NCBI GenBank assembly: GCA_001940845.1
Contig: MSGV01000001.1
Span: forward strand, 206,658 to 270,657
From: Christensenellaceae bacterium Phil7
GTDB lineage: Bacteria; Bacillota; Clostridia; Christensenellales; CAG-138
Direction: 5' to 3'
DNA length: 64,000 nucleotides
Of this stretch, positions 45,057 through 53,747 are shown in pieces; position 1 is the first letter of the stretch, and every line of letters begins with the position of its first letter. Made by a program: the position numbers and the translations under genes. Below the pieces are notes generated by a model. It was given only the letters and a program-made list of their open reading frames with translations, was not told the DNA's origin and made no database searches.

Positions 45057-47231
45057 ATGAAAAAATATATAAAACTTGTTCGCCAGCATGAGGAAGTCGA
45101 TTGCGGTGCGGCTTGTATGTCCATGATTTTCAACTGGTATGGCAAGAAATTGCCTATTCCCACATTGAGGGAAAGCATTTGCGTTGATCTATCAGGATCG
45201 AATATGCTGGGGCTTAAGCAAACCGCAGAAAAATATGGATTAAAGGCTGAAGGACTTGAAGGGACAGCAGAGGACTTTATAGAAAGTGTCGAAAAAAATT
45301 CCGTTTGCTTGCCGGTCATTGCGCGTATTGTTAACCGCGGAGGGTTTGAACATTATGTAGTGGTAAGCCTGATTTCGAAAGGAAAAGTTTATGTATGCGA
45401 TCCTGCCGATGGTCGCTATGCATTGTCCATAGATGGTTTTTCTAAAGTTTTTTTGGGACAGATAATGACGTTTGAAAGAACGCCTCAATTTGTGAAGGAA
45501 AATAAATGCAAAAACTCTGCGGCTAGATTTTTTAAAATGATTTTTCGACAAACAGGTTTAATCGCAGTCGTAGCGCTTCTCTCCCTCCTTATAACGGGGA
45601 TCGGGCTGCTTGGCACAGCAGTTTTCAAGTTTCTTGTGGACGGTGTACTGGCAGAGAACACCGATGCACATGAGGGTATAGAGGTTTTTGCCGTTCTCAT
45701 AACCGGAATCGGAATTGCATATCTAATTCGTTTTCTTGTGCAGCTGCTTCGGGGCAGGCTTGCAAATTTTATGATAAAGCGCATAAATCTTCCACTTATG
45801 CTTGGATATTACAATCACATGATGGATTTGCCAGTGAAGTTTTTTGAAAATCATAAAACCGGAGATCTTATTAGCCGCTTTAACGATGCTAATAAGGTAA
45901 AGAATGCGATAGCAAATACAACTTTGACGATTCTGATAGATATCGTAACGGTGCTGTTCGCTGGTTTTGTGCTCCACAGATGTTCTCCATCCCTTTTTAT
46001 TATTACACTCGCCATTCTATTCATCTATACAGTAATATCTGTTTTATACATTAACCCTTTAGCAAAACGCAGCCGAAAATTGATGAGCGAAAACGCAGAG
46101 ATAAGCTCGTATTTCAAAGAATCAGTTGATGGGGTACAGACAATAAAGGCATTCAGGGCTGAGAAATCCGTCAAGGAGCGGATGAATTTTCTATTTGTAA
46201 AGATACAGGATGATGGGATCAAATTTTCAATGCAAAGTCTTTGTAAAAATGCATTGATTGAACTCATTGCCTCGATAGGGATTTTGGTTTTGCTTTGGGT
46301 GGGCGCGTTGAATGTACTAACAGAAGTTATGACTTTAGGTATGCTCATCACCTACTATACTCTGCTTAGCTACTTCCTGACTCCCATGCAGAATCTCATA
46401 GAGCTTCAATCGGATATTCAGGAAGCTATCGTTGCGGCAGACCGATTGAATGACGTATTGGATGCTTCTATAGAGAATGTAAGTCAGAAGGATTGTACTG
46501 AGGCAGAGGGTAATGATATTAGATTTGATCATGTTTATTTCCGTTATGGAACTCGTCGAATGGTATTAAAGGATATTTCCTTTGAAATCAGACGGGGACA
46601 GCACGTCGCACTTGTTGGAATAAGCGGCTGTGGTAAGACAACCGTTTCAAAATTGCTTATGGGTTTCTATGAGACAGAAAGTGGGAGCATAACTATAGGC
46701 AATACAAACATTATAGATATGGGGATTGAAAGATTGCGGAGCAAAATAGCCTATGTACCTCAAGAAATCTTCCTATTCTCTGCGTCTGTTCGAGAGAATC
46801 TGGTGCTTGGAGGGAAGCAAACAGATGAGGCTGAGCTTGAAGAGATTCTTAATGCCTGCGGTTGCGAATTTGTTTGGGAGCTCCCATTTGGATTGGACAC
46901 CATACTCGAAGAAAATGGAGAAAATTTGTCAGGTGGTCAGCGCCAACGCTTGGCAATAGCACGAGCTATGCTGAGCAAGCCGGAAATTTTAATACTTGAT
47001 GAAGCAACCAGTAATCTTGATGCTGCTTCGGAACGCAAAATTCTGGGGACTGTGAGCAAAATGAATACAGAAATGACAGTGCTTATGTCTGCGCATCGGT
47101 TAAGCACTGTTAAAAGTTGCGACAAAATCCTTGTAATTGATAATGGCAGCATTGTTCAAAGCGGTACCCATGAGGATTTACTCCACGAACATGGAGTTTA
47201 CCAAAGCCTTTGGAACACCCAGAATCTTTAA
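45057..47231 (+). CDS. Peptidase-containing ABC transporter (C39 bacteriocin exporter)
   Basis: A 724-residue PCAT-type exporter that cuts double-glycine leaders and secretes the core peptide. Order: N-terminal C39 peptidase with QHEEVDCGAACM (catalytic Cys ~17), GFEHYVVV (His ~96) and CDPADGR (Asp ~112); six transmembrane helices (~165-450); ABC ATPase with Walker A GISGCGKTT, signature LSGGQRQR and Walker B ILILDEATSNLD, then an H-loop His (SAHRLST). Length and architecture match LagD/ComA-type proteins. AAAGGAGAAG precedes the ATG. Confidence 0.95.
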   Translation: MKKYIKLVRQHEEVDCGAACMSMIFNWYGKKLPIPTLRESICVDLSGSNMLGLKQTAEKYGLKAEGLEGTAEDFIESVEKNSVCLPVIARIVNRGGFEHYVVVSLISKGKVYVCDPADGRYALSIDGFSKVFLGQIMTFERTPQFVKENKCKNSAARFFKMIFRQTGLIAVVALLSLLITGIGLLGTAVFKFLVDGVLAENTDAHEGIEVFAVLITGIGIAYLIRFLVQLLRGRLANFMIKRINLPLMLGYYNHMMDLPVKFFENHKTGDLISRFNDANKVKNAIANTTLTILIDIVTVLFAGFVLHRCSPSLFIITLAILFIYTVISVLYINPLAKRSRKLMSENAEISSYFKESVDGVQTIKAFRAEKSVKERMNFLFVKIQDDGIKFSMQSLCKNALIELIASIGILVLLWVGALNVLTEVMTLGMLITYYTLLSYFLTPMQNLIELQSDIQEAIVAADRLNDVLDASIENVSQKDCTEAEGNDIRFDHVYFRYGTRRMVLKDISFEIRRGQHVALVGISGCGKTTVSKLLMGFYETESGSITIGNTNIIDMGIERLRSKIAYVPQEIFLFSASVRENLVLGGKQTDEAELEEILNACGCEFVWELPFGLDTILEENGENLSGGQRQRLAIARAMLSKPEILILDEATSNLDAASERKILGTVSKMNTEMTVLMSAHRLSTVKSCDKILVIDNGSIVQSGTHEDLLHEHGVYQSLWNTQNL

Positions 47232-47251
47232 TAAATAAAATCACTAACAAT

Positions 47252-47284
47252 AAAGAGCAGACTGTCATAACCTGCTCTTTATTA
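47252..47284 (+). terminator. Terminator after the exporter gene
   Basis: AAAGAGCAG / CTGCTCTTT, perfect 9-bp stem, 11-base loop, then ATTATGG. It also faces the 3' end of the - strand tRNA genes, so it may be shared. Confidence 0.7.
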
Positions 47285-47287
47285 TGG

Positions 47288-47361
47288 TAGCGGCAATCTG
47301 ATTCGAACAGATGACACTCCGGGTATGAACCGAATGCTCTAGCCAGCTGAGCTATGCCGCC
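47288..47361 (-). tRNA. tRNA with CAU anticodon (elongator Met or Ile-CAU type)
   Basis: The - strand sequence GGCGGCATAGCTCAGC...TGCCGCT folds into a full cloverleaf with a 7-bp acceptor stem (one G-U at the first pair), anticodon loop TTCATAC, and TTCGAAT T-loop. CCA is encoded (47285-47287). The first pair G-U rather than the C-A mismatch of initiators marks it as an elongator; a lysidine-modified Ile tRNA cannot be excluded. Confidence 0.9.
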
Positions 47362-47369
47362 ATAGATGG

Positions 47370-47442
47370 TTGCGGGGGAGGGACTTGAACCCTCGACCTT
47401 CGGATTATGAGCCCGACGAGCTACCGACTGCTCCACCCCGCG
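47370..47442 (-). tRNA. Initiator tRNA-fMet (CAU)
   Basis: The - strand sequence begins CGCGGGGTGGAGCAG and ends CCCCGCA-ACCA. The unpaired C1-A72, the GGG/CCC-type anticodon stem base (TCGGGCTCATAATCCGA) and TTCAAGT T-loop are initiator features. CCA is encoded (47367-47369). It lies 8 bases upstream of the CAU elongator-type tRNA in the same transcript. Confidence 0.92.
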
Positions 47443-47665
47443 ATGTAAAGGAAACTGCCATACGAACATGGCATACCGCCCCAAGCGGCATAGATTATGA
47501 TAACATATGCAGATACCCGTTGTCAAGCATTAATCTGCAAAAAGATAAATATATTATTTGCGGCTTAAAATTCGGTTTTATAGTCTTTGGAAACCAAAGG
47601 AGCGCATTGATAGAAATTTTTAATCAATCCATTCGCCATTAATAATAAATATATTGAAGATCATC

Positions 47666-47693
47666 TTTACAAGTTTCCTAAATAAGTTATAAT
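47666..47693 (+). promoter_or_regulatory. Promoter of the gcv operon
   Basis: TTTACA (47666-47671), 16-base spacer, TATAAT (47688-47693). Confidence 0.65.
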
Positions 47694-47697
47694 AATA

Positions 47698-47768
47698 ATG
47701 TGCGCCCATTTCATGGCAGCGGCCTTACTTGGCCGCATAGATCAGGGCACATCCCCGAAGGTATCGGG
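47698..47768 (+). ncRNA. Structured leader of the gcv operon
   Basis: ATGTGC(G)CCC (47698-47707) pairs with GGGCACAT (47745-47752), enclosing a perfect hairpin GCGGCC-TTACTT-GGCCGC (47719-47736); a second hairpin CCCGA/TCGGG follows (47754-47768), ending 16 bases before the ribosome site. There is no glycine-riboswitch consensus and no terminator. Any control would act on translation or RNA stability. Confidence 0.5.
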
Positions 47769-47799
47769 CGTATTTTCAAAATCTAACAGGAGGAATCCA

Positions 47800-48891
47800 A
47801 TGGAGAATTTTGATAATCTTAAAAAAACTCAACTGTACCAAAGCCATATCAAACTCGGCGGTAAGATCGTGGACTTTGGCGGATGGGCACTCCCCGTCCA
47901 GTATGGCGCAGGCATTCTTGAAGAATGTAAGGCTGTTCGCCAGCGTGCAGGGCTCTTTGATGTATCCCACATGGGCGAAGTTGATGTCATAGGCAGCGGA
48001 GCATTTGATTATATCCAGAGGCTCGTAACAAATGATATAACAACCATGACACCCGGCAGATGCCGCTATGCGGTGCTTTGCTATGAAAATGGCGGAGCGG
48101 TCGATGATGTGTTGATTTATAAATATTCCGATGATCACTATTTGTTCATAGTCAATGCGGGAAATACGGATAAGGATTTTGCATGGATGCAGCAAAATGC
48201 GTTCGGCGATGTTCAAATCATTAATAATAGCAGCAAATGGGGTCAGCTTGCACTTCAGGGCCCCAAGCATCAGGCTGTGCTCAATGCGGCGGGCTTTGAG
48301 GGCGAGCTTCCGATGAAATACTATACCTTTAATGATAAAATGACCGTTGCCGGGATTCCGTGCCTCGTCTCCAGAACCGGCTATACCGGAGAGGATGGTG
48401 TTGAGCTCTATTGCGCGGCGGAGGATACCGAAAGACTGCATGCTGCTTTGATGGAGGCAGGAAAATGTGTCGATATGCTGCCCTGCGGTCTTGGGGCAAG
48501 GGATACCCTTCGCTTTGAAGCAGGTATGCCCCTGTATGGACATGAGATGAATGAGAATATAACCCCCATGGAATGTGATCTGGGCTTCGCTATAAAGCTT
48601 AATAAGCCCGATTTTATTGGAAAGGATGCATTGCTCAAGCCAAGGCAGCGTAAGCGTATCGGCTTGAAGCTCACCGGAAAGGGTGTTGCTCGTCCTGAAG
48701 CTGATGTACTTCTCAATGGAGAAAAGGTTGGCGTTGTCACATCCGGCGGTCCAGCTCCCTCTGTAGGAGGAAACTACTGCATGGCACTCGTCAATGCGGA
48801 TGCCGATGAGCATGGCGCTTGGGCGGTCTCCATTCGCGGCAGGGTAATAGAATGCGAATCTGTACCAATGCCGTTCTATAAGAGAGCTTAA
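47800..48891 (+). CDS. gcvT: Glycine cleavage system T protein (aminomethyltransferase)
   Basis: Transfers the aminomethyl carbon from the lipoyl H protein to tetrahydrofolate, releasing ammonia. The 363-residue protein shows GGWALPVQYGAGILEECKAVRQRAGLFDVSHMGE at the N-terminus, the folate-site segments VDDVLIYK and SRTGYTGEDGVELYC, and GLGARDTLRFEAGMPLYGHEM. I chose the ATG at 47800 with AGGAGG six bases upstream. First of four genes in the order T-H-PA-PB. Confidence 0.96.
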   Translation: MENFDNLKKTQLYQSHIKLGGKIVDFGGWALPVQYGAGILEECKAVRQRAGLFDVSHMGEVDVIGSGAFDYIQRLVTNDITTMTPGRCRYAVLCYENGGAVDDVLIYKYSDDHYLFIVNAGNTDKDFAWMQQNAFGDVQIINNSSKWGQLALQGPKHQAVLNAAGFEGELPMKYYTFNDKMTVAGIPCLVSRTGYTGEDGVELYCAAEDTERLHAALMEAGKCVDMLPCGLGARDTLRFEAGMPLYGHEMNENITPMECDLGFAIKLNKPDFIGKDALLKPRQRKRIGLKLTGKGVARPEADVLLNGEKVGVVTSGGPAPSVGGNYCMALVNADADEHGAWAVSIRGRVIECESVPMPFYKRA

Positions 48892-48990
48892 AAGCTGTAA
48901 GAGGCATGGATTCCATTTAAAGGATACATCATGCCATCGATCTGGTTTAAAAATAATTATAATAAATATAAATTTTCGGAGGTTTTAAAT

Positions 48991-49368
48991 ATGGTTCCCA
49001 CTGATCGTAAATATACTCGTGAGCATGATTGGGTAATTATTGAGGATGGTATTGCAAAGCTCGGCATCACCGATCATGCACAGGATGCACTCGGCGATAT
49101 CGTATATGTTGAGCTGCCAACGGTCGGAGATGAATATGCTATCGGCGATAGCTATACTACAGTTGAATCTGTCAAGGCTGCTTCGCCCGTTTATACTCAG
49201 GTAGCCGGTGAAGTTATCGAGATAAATGAAGAACTGGATGCACAGCCGGAGCTGCTCAATCAGGATCCCTACGGCCAGTTCATTGTGGCTATCAAGATCA
49301 GCGATATCAATGAAAATGAACTTTTGAATGCAGAAGAGTATGAAGAGCTCCTCGCTTCTGAGGACTGA
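48991..49368 (+). CDS. gcvH: Glycine cleavage system H protein
   Basis: Lipoyl shuttle protein of the glycine cleavage system. The 125-residue protein has EHDWV near the start, ITDHAQDALGDIVYVELP, and the lipoylation site VESVKAASPVY with Lys near residue 63. The ATG at 48991 follows CGGAGG. Upstream in-frame codons from 48931 lack a ribosome site. Confidence 0.97.
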   Translation: MVPTDRKYTREHDWVIIEDGIAKLGITDHAQDALGDIVYVELPTVGDEYAIGDSYTTVESVKAASPVYTQVAGEVIEINEELDAQPELLNQDPYGQFIVAIKISDINENELLNAEEYEELLASED

Positions 49369-49463
49369 TCGTATTTCTAACATGTAAATCGATACGATTT
49401 CGAACCCTGCGGCGGACTTTCGTCCGCCTCGATTTGAATAATCATCAAGCAAGGAAAGTTATA

Positions 49464-50786
49464 ATGAAAAGTTATGTACCCAATACCGCTGCCGAGCGTG
49501 TGGAGATGCTCAAGACCATAGGGCTCAACAGCATGGATGAGCTCTTTGGAGATATTCCGAATGAATTGAAGCTGAATAGACCGCTCGAACTGCCCGCTCC
49601 GATGAGCGAAATGGAGATAAGAAATCTTATCGCGGGCTATGTCCTTCAGAATGAGGATGGTGGACTGCTCTTCCGCGGTGCAGGAGTATATCATCACTAT
49701 ATCCCGGCACTCATCCCCCAGCTCGTTTCCAGAAGTGAATTCTATACGGCCTATACTCCGTATCAGGCAGAGATGAGCCAGGGAATGCTCCAGAGCATAT
49801 TCGAATGGCAATCGGTCATTTGCAATATCACGGGCATGGAGGCATCAAATGCTTCCGTTTATGATGGTGCGACCGCAGCAGCCGAATCATTAATCATGCT
49901 TGCGAATATAAGGCGCAAGCATAGGGTGCTTTATAGTGCAGCACTGAATCCCGGAGTTATAGCGACCATGAAGACCTATGCCCACTGCCAGGGAATAGAG
50001 CTTGTTGAGATCCCTGTGAATGCTGCCGGAATAACCGATATGGATATGCTTCGCGGCGCGCTCCCCGATAGCGCAGGCTATATTGCGGCGCAGCCAAATT
50101 ACTTTGGCTGTATTGAAAATATGGATGAGATTGCCGAAATCGTACATGAACACAAAGCATTGCTCGTCAGCTATGTAAACCCGATCAGCCTTGGCGTGAT
50201 AAAGCGTCCAGCGGATTATGGAGCGGATATAGCGATAGGCGATACCCAGCCGATGGGAATACCGATGAATTTTGGAGGTCCCTACGCTGGATTTATGGCT
50301 ACGACCAACAAGCTGATTCGCAATCTGCCCGGACGCATAGCGGGCGAAACCACGGATGCAGAGGGCGGAAGGGTATTTGTGCTTACACTTCAGGCAAGGG
50401 AACAGCATATCCGCAGGGATAAGGCTTCCAGCAATATCTGTTCGAATGAGATGCTTGCTGCAATAATGTCCACCATGTATGCCTGTACAATGGGTCCGCA
50501 GGGTATGAAGGAAATAGGTGAGCAGAATATTGCCAAGGCACATTACCTCGCAAATGAGCTATGCAAGCTGCCGGGAATGCACCTTCGCTATAATACTCCA
50601 TTCTTTAATGAATTCGTAATAGATTCCGAGTGCCCAGCAGAGCAGATCAATGATGGGCTCAAGGAATATGGGATCGTTGGCGGGCTTGTGCTGCCGGATG
50701 GCGGAATGCTCTGGTGTGCGACCGAGATGAATTCCAAAGAAGATATCGATTTCGTTATCGAAATGCTGAAGGAGGTTATTAGATGA
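49464..50786 (+). CDS. gcvPA: Glycine dehydrogenase (decarboxylating) subunit 1
   Basis: First half of the split P protein; with GcvPB it decarboxylates glycine and loads the H-protein lipoyl arm. The 440-residue protein has the typical [41 protein letters not shown] block, [17 protein letters not shown], and [18 protein letters not shown]. It carries the PLP fold but not the lysine, which is in subunit 2. The ATG at 49464 follows AAGGAAAG. Its end overlaps gcvPB by 4 bases. Confidence 0.96.
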   Translation: MKSYVPNTAAERVEMLKTIGLNSMDELFGDIPNELKLNRPLELPAPMSEMEIRNLIAGYVLQNEDGGLLFRGAGVYHHYIPALIPQLVSRSEFYTAYTPYQAEMSQGMLQSIFEWQSVICNITGMEASNASVYDGATAAAESLIMLANIRRKHRVLYSAALNPGVIATMKTYAHCQGIELVEIPVNAAGITDMDMLRGALPDSAGYIAAQPNYFGCIENMDEIAEIVHEHKALLVSYVNPISLGVIKRPADYGADIAIGDTQPMGIPMNFGGPYAGFMATTNKLIRNLPGRIAGETTDAEGGRVFVLTLQAREQHIRRDKASSNICSNEMLAAIMSTMYACTMGPQGMKEIGEQNIAKAHYLANELCKLPGMHLRYNTPFFNEFVIDSECPAEQINDGLKEYGIVGGLVLPDGGMLWCATEMNSKEDIDFVIEMLKEVIR

Positions 50787-52225
50787 GACAGTCCTATAAG
50801 CTCATTTTTGAACGCTCACATGAGGGGAGGCGCGCATATGATCTGCCGGAGCTCGATGTTCCCGCAGTCGATGCTATTCCCGCCAATATGAGAAATGATG
50901 AAAAGCTGGAGCTGCCGGAGCTTGGCGAAGTCGATCTTGTTCGCCATTATACGAATCTTTCCCGCCGTAATTTTGGCGTTGATAACGGCTTCTATCCACT
51001 GGGCTCGTGTACTATGAAATATAATCCAAAGATCAACGAAGAGGCAGCAGCGCTGTTCGAGGATATGCATCCGATGATGGATGAGGATATGTGCCAGGGT
51101 TCGCTCAGGTTGATGTATGATTTAGAAAATTGTCTGTGCGAGATATGCGGCATGGATGCTTACACTCTCCAGCCGGCGGCAGGCGCGCATGGAGAGCTGA
51201 CGGGACTGATGCACATACGGGCATATCATGAGCATCGCGGTGATGCAGCCAGAAACACGATTATCGTTCCCGATGCTGCTCATGGAACGAACCCGGCAAG
51301 CGCAGTCATGGCAGGCTTCAAGGTCAAAGAAATCAAATCCGCTCCCGATGGAGGCGTGGATCTCGATGCTCTGCGCAATGCTGTGGGCGAGGATACGGCC
51401 GGTCTCATGCTTACCAATCCATCCACCCTTGGTCTTTTTGAACGCAATATCAAAGAGATCGCTGAAATCGTTCATAATGCAGGCGGATTGCTCTATTATG
51501 ACGGCGCAAATCTGAATGCAATAATGGGCATTGTTCGTCCCGGAGATATGGGATTCGATGTTATGCACATCAATCTGCATAAGACCTTCTCCACTCCGCA
51601 CGGCGGCGGTGGTCCGGGAAGCGGTCCTGTAGGCGTTAAAAAGCATCTCATCCCCTATTTGCCGGTTCCTGTGCTTGCTGAGAATGACGGCATGATAAGA
51701 CTGGATTATGATAGGCCGGATACTATTGGCAGGGTAAAGAATTTTTATGGCAATTTTAGCGTTTTAGTCCGAGCATATGCCTATATTCGCTCGCTGGGTG
51801 CCGCAGGGCTGAAGGAAGCGAGCGAAAATGCGGTGCTGAATGCGAATTATATAATGAATGCTCTGCGCGGCAGCTATGAAATTCCCCATGATCGTATCTG
51901 TATGCATGAATGCGTAATTGCTCCGGGAGAGCTGATGGATCATGGCATCCATACGACCGATATTGCAAAGGCGCTTATCGATCGCGGATATCATCCGCCG
52001 ACCATCTACTTCCCGCTTATAGTGCATGAGGCAATGATGATCGAGCCGACCGAGAGCGAGAGCCGGGAGACCTTGGATGAATTCATTGAGGCGATGAAGG
52101 ATATAGCTATCCAGGCTAAAGCAAATCCTGAGGCGATACATTCCTGCCCGGTCACTACACCCGTTGGACGTCCCGATGAGACGGCAGCGGCGAGGAAGCC
52201 AATTGTCAGATTTATTAAAAATTAA
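50783..52225 (+). CDS. gcvPB: Glycine dehydrogenase (decarboxylating) subunit 2
   Basis: Second, PLP-binding half of the split glycine decarboxylase. The 480-residue protein contains [44 protein letters not shown], and the PLP lysine in [20 protein letters not shown] near residue 270. It is translationally coupled to gcvPA (ATGA). The lpd gene for the L protein is not in the window. Confidence 0.97.
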   Translation: MRQSYKLIFERSHEGRRAYDLPELDVPAVDAIPANMRNDEKLELPELGEVDLVRHYTNLSRRNFGVDNGFYPLGSCTMKYNPKINEEAAALFEDMHPMMDEDMCQGSLRLMYDLENCLCEICGMDAYTLQPAAGAHGELTGLMHIRAYHEHRGDAARNTIIVPDAAHGTNPASAVMAGFKVKEIKSAPDGGVDLDALRNAVGEDTAGLMLTNPSTLGLFERNIKEIAEIVHNAGGLLYYDGANLNAIMGIVRPGDMGFDVMHINLHKTFSTPHGGGGPGSGPVGVKKHLIPYLPVPVLAENDGMIRLDYDRPDTIGRVKNFYGNFSVLVRAYAYIRSLGAAGLKEASENAVLNANYIMNALRGSYEIPHDRICMHECVIAPGELMDHGIHTTDIAKALIDRGYHPPTIYFPLIVHEAMMIEPTESESRETLDEFIEAMKDIAIQAKANPEAIHSCPVTTPVGRPDETAAARKPIVRFIKN

Positions 52226-52247
52226 ATGAAATAATGCAATTTCAATA

Positions 52248-52268
52248 CGGGGTGCATAAAGCATCCCG
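52248..52268 (+). terminator. Weak terminator after the gcv operon
   Basis: CGGGGTGC / GCATCCCG hairpin, 5-base loop, followed by GTTAGCTATATCTTT, so the T-run is poor; some read-through into the hydrolase gene is possible. Confidence 0.45.
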
Positions 52269-52312
52269 TTAGCTATATCTTTAAAAGAAAACCGAGAGGA
52301 GATTCAAAAATT

Positions 52313-53506
52313 TTGAAAAGCAGAATGGCAATATGGCTGGTCAGCACGATCATATGCGCTGCCATGATTATATTGGGCTGTAATGGCAGCGGGCATATAA
52401 AAAGCTCGCCGGAGGTACAGAAGTCGCCGGATACGGTGAACACACCGGACACGGCGGTCAAACCGACCTCTACCTCCGAGCCGAAAGCTACAGAGAGCCC
52501 GATCGAAGCGAGAGCAGCAGAAATATTGGAAGGCATGTCGCTGGAGGAAAAGGTTGGGCAGATGTTCATAGTTCGCTGTCCCCAAGAGAATGCGATGAAG
52601 AAGCTTGAGGAATATCATCTGGGCGGCTATGTTTTATTTGCAAATGATTTTGAGGGAAAAACTGCTGAGCAGGCTTCGTTCGTTATTCGGCAATACCTTT
52701 CTTTAAAGCTGCCTCCGCTGATCGGTGTTGATGAGGAGGGCGGCACAGTGAATAGGGTCAGCAAGTTCAAGACCTATCGATCGGAGCCGTTCAAATCTCC
52801 ACAACAGTTGTACCAGAGCGGCGGATTTGAGGCGATACGCAGCGATACTGTGGAGAAATGTGAGCTTCTTAAGCGGCTTGGCATAAATATCAACCTTGCT
52901 CCGGTCTGCGATGTTTCCTTAGAACCATCTGATTTCATTCATGCCCGCAGTTTTGGCAGGGATGCGGAGCAAACAGCGGAGTATGTAAGAATCGTTGTTC
53001 AGACCATGAAGGAGTGCGGAATGGGCAGCGTGCTGAAGCATTTTCCGGGCTATGGCAATAATGCCGATACACATACCGCTATTGTCCATGATGATCGAGA
53101 ATATGAGACCTTTTTGAATTCGGATTTTATTCCATTCAGAGCGGGAATAGAGAGCGGCGCGGATATCGTGCTTGTTTCTCATAACGTGGTGAGCTGTATG
53201 GATTCGGATCATCCCGCATCCCTATCCCCTGTCGTGCATAGGATATTGCGTGACGAGCTGGGTTTTTCCGGAGTGATAATTACGGACGATCTGTTGATGG
53301 ATGGCGCAAATGAATTTGCGGATGGCGGAGAGGCGGCAGTGTTGGCGGTCAACGCCGGAAACGATATGCTGTGCTGTTCGGATTTTGAAGATAGAATACC
53401 CGCCGTTTTGGAAGCGGTGCGCAGCGGAGAAATATCGATACCTCGCATAGATGAATCCGTATTGAGAATTCTTATATTGAAGCTCAGCTTGGGACTCATT
53501 GATTGA
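52313..53506 (+). CDS. Glycoside hydrolase family 3 lipoprotein (beta-N-acetylhexosaminidase type)
   Basis: A 397-residue lipoprotein (lipobox IILGC) with a Thr/Pro-rich tether and a GH3 TIM barrel: EEKVGQMFIVR, DEEGGTVNRVSKF, NLAPVCDVS, VLKHFPGYGNNADTHT and the nucleophile region IITDDLLMDGA. These fit the NagZ group, which removes N-acetylglucosamine from peptidoglycan fragments; NagZ uses the Asp/His pair in the D-x-H loop as acid/base. A TTG at 52313 lies 11 bases after GAGGAG; an ATG at 52325 is the alternative start. Length suits single-domain NagZ enzymes of Firmicutes. Confidence 0.9.
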   Translation: MKSRMAIWLVSTIICAAMIILGCNGSGHIKSSPEVQKSPDTVNTPDTAVKPTSTSEPKATESPIEARAAEILEGMSLEEKVGQMFIVRCPQENAMKKLEEYHLGGYVLFANDFEGKTAEQASFVIRQYLSLKLPPLIGVDEEGGTVNRVSKFKTYRSEPFKSPQQLYQSGGFEAIRSDTVEKCELLKRLGININLAPVCDVSLEPSDFIHARSFGRDAEQTAEYVRIVVQTMKECGMGSVLKHFPGYGNNADTHTAIVHDDREYETFLNSDFIPFRAGIESGADIVLVSHNVVSCMDSDHPASLSPVVHRILRDELGFSGVIITDDLLMDGANEFADGGEAAVLAVNAGNDMLCCSDFEDRIPAVLEAVRSGEISIPRIDESVLRILILKLSLGLID

Positions 53507-53540
53507 ACCGATATACTTGCCGCATTGCGAGAACGAAAAT

Positions 53541-53565
53541 CGGTTGGGCGGTTAATGCCCAACCG
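53541..53565. terminator. Hairpin between the GH3 and addB genes
   Basis: CGGTTGGGC / GCCCAACCG, perfect 9-bp stem with a 7-base loop, between two convergent genes. T-content follows only on the - strand (ATTTTCGTTC), so it may end the addB message. Confidence 0.5.
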
Positions 53566-53747
53566 AGATTACAGGAGATACCAAATGAAATAACCCTCAA
53601 CGATGTATTAATTTTATCCCAATTAGTGCGAAAAATCAATCCCCAAAATATAACAAATCAGGTACAAAATTCGTACAATTACGGACTAAATGTGATTCAA
53701 AAGGCTAAATGCTTTTGAAATCTGCCGAAATGAATGTCCGATGCGGG

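Larger units (their letters stand above)
47443..47799. other. Gene-free region between the tRNAs and gcvT
   Basis: These 357 bases hold the divergent tRNA upstream region (nothing clear) and the gcv promoter and leader (47666-47799). Confidence 0.5.

Noticed and set aside
47698..47799. Glycine riboswitch upstream of gcvT
   Set aside because: The conserved GGAGAG and CCGAAGG-type glycine aptamer segments are absent and the leader is too short for the tandem class.
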